A DNA stretch of 64,000 nt. Source: Phytophthora quininea (lineage: Eukaryota > Oomycota > Peronosporomycetes > Peronosporales > Peronosporaceae). Positions 57,617 to 64,000 of the stretch are shown here, one piece after another. Each line of letters starts with the position of its first letter. Position 1 is the first letter of the stretch. The stretch spans positions 43,019 through 107,018 of the forward strand of contig JAAVTG010000087.1 in the NCBI GenBank assembly GCA_011947345.1. The letters run 5' to 3'. The notes beneath the pieces are model-generated. The model made no database searches and was not told where the DNA came from. It worked only from the letters and a program-made list of their open reading frames with translations. The position numbers were made by a program, and so were the translations under genes.

Positions 57617-57790
57617 CCGATCGCGTTCTGTCGTGGGATGTAGCCAAACCTCAAGTGTCCTCTGTGTGCCTTCGGGTAGCATCAGGATAGCCGGTGGTCT
57701 CCAGCATTAACCTGCTGATGCTGTAGGAAAGGAGTAGCACGTCCCCGATAGCGGGGGGTAAAGGGGTTAACAGCGCCCAGCATCAAAAAG
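57617..57790 (+). ncRNA. Candidate guide (omega) RNA region 3' of Fanzor
   Basis: Directly after the Fanzor stop lies a non-coding stretch with strong potential stems. AGCATCAG (57678-57685) can pair with CTGATGCT (57715-57722). CCCCG (57743-57747) pairs with CGGGG (57752-57756) around ATAG. A G-rich GGGGTAAAGGGGTTAA run follows. TnpB and Fanzor guide RNAs come from the 3' end of the nuclease gene and the element's right end, so the place fits. No conservation or expression was checked. Confidence 0.4.
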
Positions 57791-57818
57791 GCAAATTGGT
57801 CAAAAGGCAACAACGTTT

Positions 57819-60019
57819 CTATCCAAAGAGCTGCTCGCGCAGCGCCAGGAGCTCGTCGTGGTGCTGGCGGATGAGTGCGCGCAGCACGTCGCCGCCCAGT
57901 TGGAAGTTGCGGATCGTACTGACCTTGTCCTCCACCGTTGTCGTCCACTGGTCGGCTTTGGCAGCGTCGTCGCTGCTCGCAGGCTTCCACTCGAAGATGT
58001 TGATCTTCGGGTCGAACTTGGGGGCTGGAGTCGCTTCCTCCGTCTCGAAAGGAACCTTTTCCAGCGCATCCGTTGCTTCTGGAGGTGAAGACGTTGGGCG
58101 AAGGCTAGCTGCAGCGTCCTGGTGATGAGTGACTGGCGTTGGTCCGGGATCCATCTTGGCAGCACCCGCCGTCGGAGACTCCGTCTGCTCCTGCTCCTGC
58201 TCTTGATTCTGTATTACAGCTTCTGACGATGAACTTGCTCCGGCTACGACGGTAGGAAGAGGTTTCTGGCCCCACCACTTGCCGTGGAGGTAGTCCACCA
58301 CGGTCTGCACTGCAGTGTCATCCAGTAGAGCGTCATAGACTTGCACTTCTGCGATGCGGCCCTGGAAGGCGTTGGTGTCACAAGAAAGCTTGGCATTGCC
58401 AAGACTTACCACGTCGTTGGCCGATATTCGAATTCGATTTTCATTTCGGGGCTGTGCTCCACCGCCCCACGCCTTGTCATTCACCTTGATCTCGACGGCA
58501 TTTTCGTTCAAACGGTACGCTACTAACGAAAATTGCCCCTCAGGCAGCTCGTATTCGCTCTCTTGAAGACCATTGTTCGCAAAAACGATGGCTTCCCACC
58601 GTGAAGGCCAAACTGTCCGTATGGCGAGTTTCCGAAGAATTTTGTCCTTTGAAAGAATCCCCAGACTGTAGTCACCACAAATGCTATGTTAGAGGAAACC
58701 CAACTCAAAGAGTAAAGTCTCTCTCATAAAAACTTACCTCCACCAAAGCTGGGGCGATGACGAAGAACAGGGTCATGGAGTCGTGCACTTTCAAAGCATC
58801 ACAGACCATCGGACACGAAAAATACACAACCGGTAGCTGGTGGTGAGTATCTGCCGCAATAGGAACCCAAACAGGCTGTTGCGTGCTTGATATCGCGTGA
58901 AATGCCGTTGAACTGCGCGCAATTTGGTTTGCCCAGCTACAGTACCATAAAACAATAACTGATGTTACGCCAAGGCAAAATGCAGTCCACGCCGTAAAAA
59001 TCCGCACCTGTTCACTGCGCACGCTGTGGCATCAGCCCCAGAGCTGGCTAAACAACTCGCTAAATTGTGTACTGTGACTCCCGAGTCAGCCGTGAGCCAC
59101 AGCAGTAAATTCTCTTTGACTGTCGAAGGCACCAATGTCGTCATATCACTTGACGCTGGCTGGGTATGGACTCCTCCGCCTAGTGTCGGTGGAAGACCTT
59201 GCAGTTTCATTTGAGCAATGATCTCTGCAATCTCCGCTGGAGATTGCCCTCCAGCATTAGGTGGTGTTTGCATCGGCACCTGGAGGTTTTCATCGACTAC
59301 CGCAGCAGGTTTAGCACGAAAATCCATGGGTGAATTGATTCCTGCACTTGTTGGAACAGACTGTGTTGATGGTAATGTCTCCGTTCCTTTGTGGGGGCTT
59401 TCCCGAGATTCAGTGCCGAGCTCGTTCTCAAGAGGAAGATCCGAGGCTGGCAGCTTTGTGTCGCCATCAACATCATTCTGAATACCGAAGAGATGATCCT
59501 CTTGGTCGCGTTCTTCAGGACGAGGAGAGTCGCTTGTCAGTTTTGTGTAGCCCCCTGAACGAGATGTATCGTGTACACTTGGCCCTGTTGCTGTTTTCGG
59601 ACGAGCTGAAGCCAGCACCTGGACCTGCTCAGAGTTCTTGTTCATCGGTCCCGGATGCCCACTATGTTCGTCTTGAGTCAAAGCGCTCGTCACGACGTTT
59701 TCGCCCCACAGAGACGGGAATTGAGTAGAGCTCACAAAGATAAACCCGGTGACGATGCACAAGTTGGCCACAAGGAGCAGCCTGTTGCAGGCCAACAGTT
59801 CAATACTTTAGCTGGCAAACAAAAATGCATCGCTAAACACAACACGCACCAGATCTTGCCTCTGGGACTCGTAAAGGATACTCCTCTCGAGGGTGCCGGT
59901 CCTCGTCTGGAAGAGTGCAAATGGTTCGCCGATACGCTGTTGCCATCGTCCTGGTCATCGTCATCGGACATAGGAGCCACCCGGTCTTTCTTGCCTCGGT
60001 CATGCCTGGATAGCGCCAT
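57819..60019 (-). CDS. LamG/concanavalin-like domain membrane protein
   Basis: Minus strand. Exon 1 starts at ATG 60019 (MALSRHDRGKKDRV, then Asp- and Ser-rich); its junction to the next exon (near 59870-59800) is not resolved. Exon 2, to 59023, begins with a hydrophobic helix (LLLVANLCIVTGFIFV), likely a signal anchor, then a long Ser/Thr/Pro/Glu-rich stalk. Exon 3 is 58738-58936 and exon 4 57819-58646, in phase. The lectin/glucanase-like domain has LLLWLTADSGVTV, WANQIARSST and IVFANNGLQESEYELPEGQF. It ends with AEVQVYDALLDDTAVQ, a pattern of LamG-type beta sandwiches. Type II membrane topology and surface location are inferred. Confidence 0.65.
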
Positions 60020-60330
60020 GACACTCTGCTCCAAGAAGCCCCGACCAAATTGCACGGCAAGTCTCGAAAGTGACGCTTCCGAGGCGGCGCCAGTACTATC
60101 TTGACCTGCTGTATGCTGCAGCATGCTTCCTTTGCTAGACCACCTGCATTGCTCATGACACCATACACCACACACAAGTCTGCTATGCTCCACCTATTCT
60201 CCGTCAAGCACCGCTGCATTCACCTACACGAGAACGATCGACACTCGTCCAAGCACTTCGTCCGGAGTAGAGCAAAAGTAGTCTAACGACCTCTTACGTC
60301 TGTAGACTTCCTGTCCTCTCTGCGCTACGT

Positions 60331-60714
60331 CTAGTACGGGTCCGACTCGTTGAGCCACTTGTCCAGCCCCTTGAGCGGCTTGGCCTGCTTCACCGCCTTC
60401 TTATGCTCGGCGACCTTGGCTGGCATGGCCGCCAGCGCCGCCTGCACCTTCTTGACGCGCTCGAACTCGTTGCGCTGGTTCTTGTGGCCCTTGAGCGGCC
60501 GCATGACGTGGTGCTTCTGCGGCCGGTCCCAGCTCTCGAGCCAGCCGCCCTTGCCTTCCTCCCACGTGCCCACGAGCCCGTTGCGCAGCGCGTGCTTCTT
60601 CACCATGGCCACCTTGCGGCCAGAAATCAGCGGCTGCTTCCACTTACCGTCCACCAGCTTGGGCTTCATGGCGGCCTCGGCCTCGGTCGCGCTCAGACGA
60701 AGGAAGCGCTGCAT
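60331..60714 (-). CDS. Mitochondrial large ribosomal subunit protein mL59-like
   Basis: Single exon, 127 residues, very basic. It contains KPKLVDGKWKQPLISGRKVA, KKHALRNGLVGTW, a WDRP-KKH-like turn and MRPLKGHKNQRNEFERVKKV. This layout (K-W-x-x-P-x-I-S-x-R, then P-L-K-G-H-K-x-x-R) fits the mL59 (yeast Mrpl25) family of the mitochondrial ribosome large subunit. The ATG at 60714 gives a short helical N-terminus; upstream in-frame sequence to 60807 lacks a good start context. Divergent from the SS18 gene with 143 bp between the starts. Confidence 0.6.
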   Translation of the reverse strand: MQRFLRLSATEAEAAMKPKLVDGKWKQPLISGRKVAMVKKHALRNGLVGTWEEGKGGWLESWDRPQKHHVMRPLKGHKNQRNEFERVKKVQAALAAMPAKVAEHKKAVKQAKPLKGLDKWLNESDPY

Positions 60715-60857
60715 GGTCGGTCTGCTGCGTCTGCGTGTGGTGCAACGTGCTCGGCGATTATCTTCCAATGAAGCGCCGATATCGAGCACATTTTGTCCAA
60801 TCACCACACCGTACTTAATTGGATAGAATAGCCTCCAGGCCCATTTTCACGAAGACG
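60715..60857. promoter_or_regulatory. Bidirectional promoter between mL59 and SS18-like genes
   Basis: Only 143 bp separate the two divergent start codons, so both promoters must lie here or overlap the coding regions. A CCAAT (60797-60801 region, TGTCCAATCACC) and an AGCACATTTTG that resembles the oomycete initiator occur. Confidence 0.5.
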
Positions 60858-62013
60858 ATGGAGATGGCGGCCGCGCCGCAGGTCGCGATGAACCGGGGCT
60901 ACCCGATGCAGCAGCAGCAGCAGCAGTTCCAGGCCATGGAGCAGCCCAAGGAGATCAGCACGGAGCAGATCCAGGCCATGCTGGACGAGAACTCGGGCCT
61001 CATCGTGGAGATCATCGAGCTCAACACGCAGATCAAGCACGGCAAGGGCACGGCACAGCTCGGGGAGTTCACCGAGAAGCTGGACAAGAAGCGCAAGAAC
61101 CTCAACAAGAACCTCATGACGCTGGCCAAGTGGGCCGACGAGTCCTCCGAGACCTCGCCACGGCCTCAGCAGGGCTTCCTGCGGCGCAGATGGCTCAGCA
61201 GCAGCAATTCGCGCGCGGCGGCATGATGCCCATGAACCAGGCGCAGTACCAGTCCCAAGCTCAGGCCCAGGCCCAGGCTAGAGCCCAAGCCCAAGCCCAA
61301 GCCCAAGCGCGATACCAGGCTCAAGCACAGGCCCAAGCGCAGGCCCAGGCTCAAGCACAGGCCCAAGCGCAGGCCCAGGCAATGGCCCAGTACCAGGCCC
61401 GCATGAACCCCATGGCGGCTCAGCAGTACGCTCAGATGAGCCAAATGAACGCAATGAACCCCATGATGCAACAACAACAGCAGCAGCGGTATGTCAACGG
61501 TGGCATGCCCTATGGAGTTCCGGGCAGTGCGGGGATGGGCCAAGTCCGCATGAGTAATTCGATGCCGACGGGCTACGGAGACAACCGAGGAGGCATGGCG
61601 CCGAACATGGGATTCCAGGTTGGACCTCAAGGCTACGGGATGATGCCCCTACGCAGATGCAGCGCATGAGCCAGGGAATGCCCCAACAGAGCATGCCAAT
61701 GCAGAGCATGCCGATGCAGAGCATGCCGATGCAGAGCATGCCGATGCAGGGGATGCAGAGCATGGGGATGCCGCAGCAAAGCATGGCGATGTCGCAGGGC
61801 ATGATGATGCCACAGGGAATGCAGCAACAAGGTATGCCTCAGCCAGGAATGCCGCAGCAGCAGGGAATGCAACAGCAAAACATGGGTCAACAGAACATGC
61901 CCCAGCAGGGCATGGATCAACAGGCGCAGCAAGGTGCACCTCAGCAAGACGTGCAGCAGATGAACGAACCGCAGATGCCCGATTCCTCGGGACAGCCACA
62001 GTCCGGCAACTAG
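60858..62013 (+). CDS. SS18: SS18/GIF-like transcription coactivator (SSXT domain), two frameshifts
   Basis: From ATG 60858 the protein begins [18 protein letters not shown] and a Gln run. The SSXT domain follows: [20 protein letters not shown], then [20 protein letters not shown] (about residues 32-95). SSXT proteins bind SWI/SNF-type remodellers or GRF factors as coactivators. The rest is low-complexity: Ala-Gln repeats (61261-61390), then Met-Gln-Pro-Gly repeats (61657-61990). Two frame changes (near 61163 and 61650) are each solved by adding one C to a C run, and the three frames then read as one protein of about 385 residues. Intact function is therefore likely. Confidence 0.8.
61256..61390 (+). 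repeat. Ala-Gln coding tandem repeat
   Basis: About 20 imperfect 6-bp units of CAGGCC/CAAGCC/CAGGCT-type encode an alternating Ala-Gln tract within the SS18-like gene. Replication slippage is likely to change its length. Confidence 0.85.
61679..61752 (+). repeat. 15-bp tandem repeat encoding MPMQS
   Basis: Four near-identical units of ATGCCGATGCAGAGC encode MPMQS repeats in the SS18-like C-terminal region. Confidence 0.85.
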
Positions 62014-62211
62014 CGAGTGATTGGAGTGTACACAACTCGATGCGCTGTTACCAAATAAAACAAACAGATTTATTCATCATTCAACGGTGCATCGAGTGTT
62101 TCTTGCAGTGGCAGCAAGTTGCCTCGATTTCAAACCGTTTTTCGCGTACCGCAGTAAGTACGAATTTTGGTTTTGGCGGGAAGTAACAATTCGATTTGGA
62201 GCTCCTCGCGC

Positions 62212-64000
62212 ATGGCGTCGCAAGGCTTGTCCTCGTGGCTGAGCAACGCGGAGGACAAGGAGAGCAGTGGTAACAGCAAGGACGAGAGCACCGACTCTTC
62301 GCTGGACATCAGTCTGACGCAACTGCGGGCCAAGGAGACCATCACACGCATCAGCCCCGAGAAGCGCGCGCTCGTGGAGGAGATCGACAGCGAGGCAGAC
62401 GACGCCGAGTTCGATGAGCGGGCGCACTGGGCCAGACGTGGCTATAGAAAAAGGCCAGAGCATCTCGCAGGGCCAAGCAGGACAAGAACCAGCCGTCCAT
62501 CGCTCTCTTCTGCGTTAAGGAGACCACTGCCGACTATCAAGTTGAAGACGAGGCCGAGGCGATGGGCCAGGCCGTTGTGGCCTCTCAGCTGGAGCTAAAC
62601 GAGGGCTCGATGTCGGTACTGGAGGCAGCGGAGATCGAAAGCAGGAAGGACGAGAAGCGGGAAAACTCTCTCGTGGTTTCGCTGGTGACGCCTGAGAAGG
62701 CGGAGAAGGACTCAGTGGAGGAGGTCACGCCGAGCCCAGTCATGATCTCCGGAAGACCCAAACGACAGGCCGTTGTGCGTGCGGAGATCTTACAGCAGCA
62801 ACAGAAGCTTCTGGATGCCGTTGCTGCTAGAAACAATGCTGCTTCTTTCTTGACTCCGCCACCCACGACGAAGAAGGCGGATGCCAGCGCCAAGTCTAGC
62901 GGACGGAAACGGAAACTGGAGATGAACAAGAAGAAGACGTCGCCTAGCACCAAATCGGCGACGAGTGGCAAGTCACCCAGCAGCAAGGCTGCTCAGTCAT
63001 TTTTCTTGAATGAAGAGGAGAAGAAACAGCTACAGGAAATTGAAGCTGTCTCGTTGTTCCGTGAGCAGCTGCGCCAGACGCGTGAAAAGGATAAGGCGTT
63101 TTTCGATGGGAAAACTGTTAACCCATTTTTTCAAGCGCGCACCATGAAGCGCAGCAGCAGCGTTGAAAATGATGATGGATCGATTGAGATCTGCGATGAC
63201 GAAGGAGAGGAGAGTGGAGAAGCCAAACGGACTGGTGGTGGGAGCTGGAGTAAACAGCTCTCGCTTTTCCCAGACGTGCAACTTGTGCTCCCTACTTCCT
63301 ACACTGTTAAAGACGTGGATATGGAGTACCCTGCTTTACCAAAGAAAAGTCTTCCAGTTGACGCCGAGATTATCGATGTTGATGCATTACCTGACAGCAG
63401 CTTGCTAACCGAGACAATGAATCGGCTCAAGGCAGCGGCGAACGGTCAAGTAACCACGGAGTCTTCATTCTCTGAACAGTTTTGGTTTCGCGAGTTTTTG
63501 ACGCTTCGGGTGCATCTTGTTCCTCGCGTCGATGTCAGCCATGACAATGTGATCGATATTGCGACTGTGGACGATCATGTTGGCCGTCCAGTAACGGAGA
63601 TGGAGACAACTACGGAAACGGAGGAACAGCTCATCGAGGAGCTTGTAGACGTACACGGTATGCGTGAGAACTATGTTCGTGAACTGTTTGCGGGACTTGA
63701 GCAGGCCAAAGCGAAGCGGCTGGATCGCGTACAGAATCTCTCGTTGGTGGATCGTTATGCGCCAGTGAATGCGAGTGGGCTTGTGGGAAACCACGAGGTG
63801 ACGCGAATTCTCTCGTCATGGTTGAGTGCATGGAAAATTGGCGGTGATGATCGTGCTCGTCGGGATTGCTTTGAATCTGAGCTTTTCACTTTTGATGATG
63901 GTGACAGTGATAGCGAAGATGAGGTCGGCGACTTGTGCCGTCTGTTTATACTGGACGGCGAGTCAGGGTCTGGCAAGTCGGCTGCTGTGTACGCGTGCGC
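62212..64000 (+). CDS. ATAD5: ATAD5/Elg1 clamp-unloader, 5' part, one frameshift
   Basis: It starts at ATG 62212 (MASQGLSSWLSNAEDKE) and is open to the window end apart from one shift near 62445. There an AAAAA run needs one more A for HWARRGY to run on into KKARASRRAKQDKNQ. ATAD5/Elg1 replaces RFC1 in an RFC-like complex that unloads PCNA. A long disordered, Lys/Glu-rich N-terminus (with an SFFLNEEEKK block near 63000) leads to SLVDRYAPVNASGLVGNHEV, the conserved entry to the clamp-loader AAA domain. The Walker A motif GESGSGKSAAVYAC follows at the very end. The remaining AAA domain lies beyond 64000. Confidence 0.85.

Noticed and set aside
1..64000. CRISPR arrays or bacterial operons
   Set aside because: No regularly spaced direct repeats; genes have introns and eukaryotic families.

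Overview
The window looks like nuclear DNA of an oomycete of the Phytophthora/downy-mildew type. Three things suggest this: genes with few, short GT-AG introns (about 60-105 bp), GC-rich housekeeping exons packed a few hundred bases apart, and a neighbouring block of nested, decayed transposons of the kinds common in these genomes (Copia, Gypsy, MULE with a Ulp1 protease tail, PIF/Harbinger, piggyBac, Fanzor). This is judged from the sequence and from family knowledge; no search was run.

Bases 1 to about 42,200 are a gene-poor, repeat-rich block. A young Copia element (3916-8794, identical 388-bp LTRs, 5-bp target duplication) sits between the arms of a 647-bp inverted repeat (3139-3785 and 10434-11080). 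After it come a decayed minus-strand Gypsy (about 13.6-17.2 kb), a decayed MULE with a Ulp1-like protease end (17.9-19.9 kb), a Gypsy gag with its LTR (20.5-21.9 kb), a second LTR-plus-gag fragment (22.7-24.9 kb), a piggyBac remnant (26.2-27.9 kb) and a solo LTR (28.3-28.8 kb). A 5.7-kb PIF/Harbinger-like element (29937-35615) with terminal inverted repeats and an ACT duplication carries a SET-domain ORF broken by four in-frame stops. More Gypsy integrase and LTR pieces follow up to 42.2 kb.

Bases 42,400 to 64,000 are gene-dense: SmD1, exosome RRP40, an EF-hand protein, two VDAC porins arranged as an inverted pair around a Harbinger transposase and a dead kinase, NUDC, a putative flagellar microtubule protein, the iron-sulfur assembly protein ISCA1, a Fanzor (eukaryotic TnpB-like RNA-guided nuclease) locus with a structured 3' flank that could be its guide RNA, a LamG-like membrane protein, mitochondrial ribosomal protein mL59, an SS18/GIF coactivator and the start of ATAD5/Elg1.

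Most frameshifts in otherwise good genes (Copia, ISCA1, SS18, ATAD5, Fanzor, flagellar protein) look like single missing bases, most of them in short homopolymers. That suggests unpolished long-read sequence rather than real decay, so several genes called broken here, including Fanzor and Copia, may be intact in the organism. The SET ORF is different: its breaks are clean nonsense codons, all compatible with C-to-T changes.
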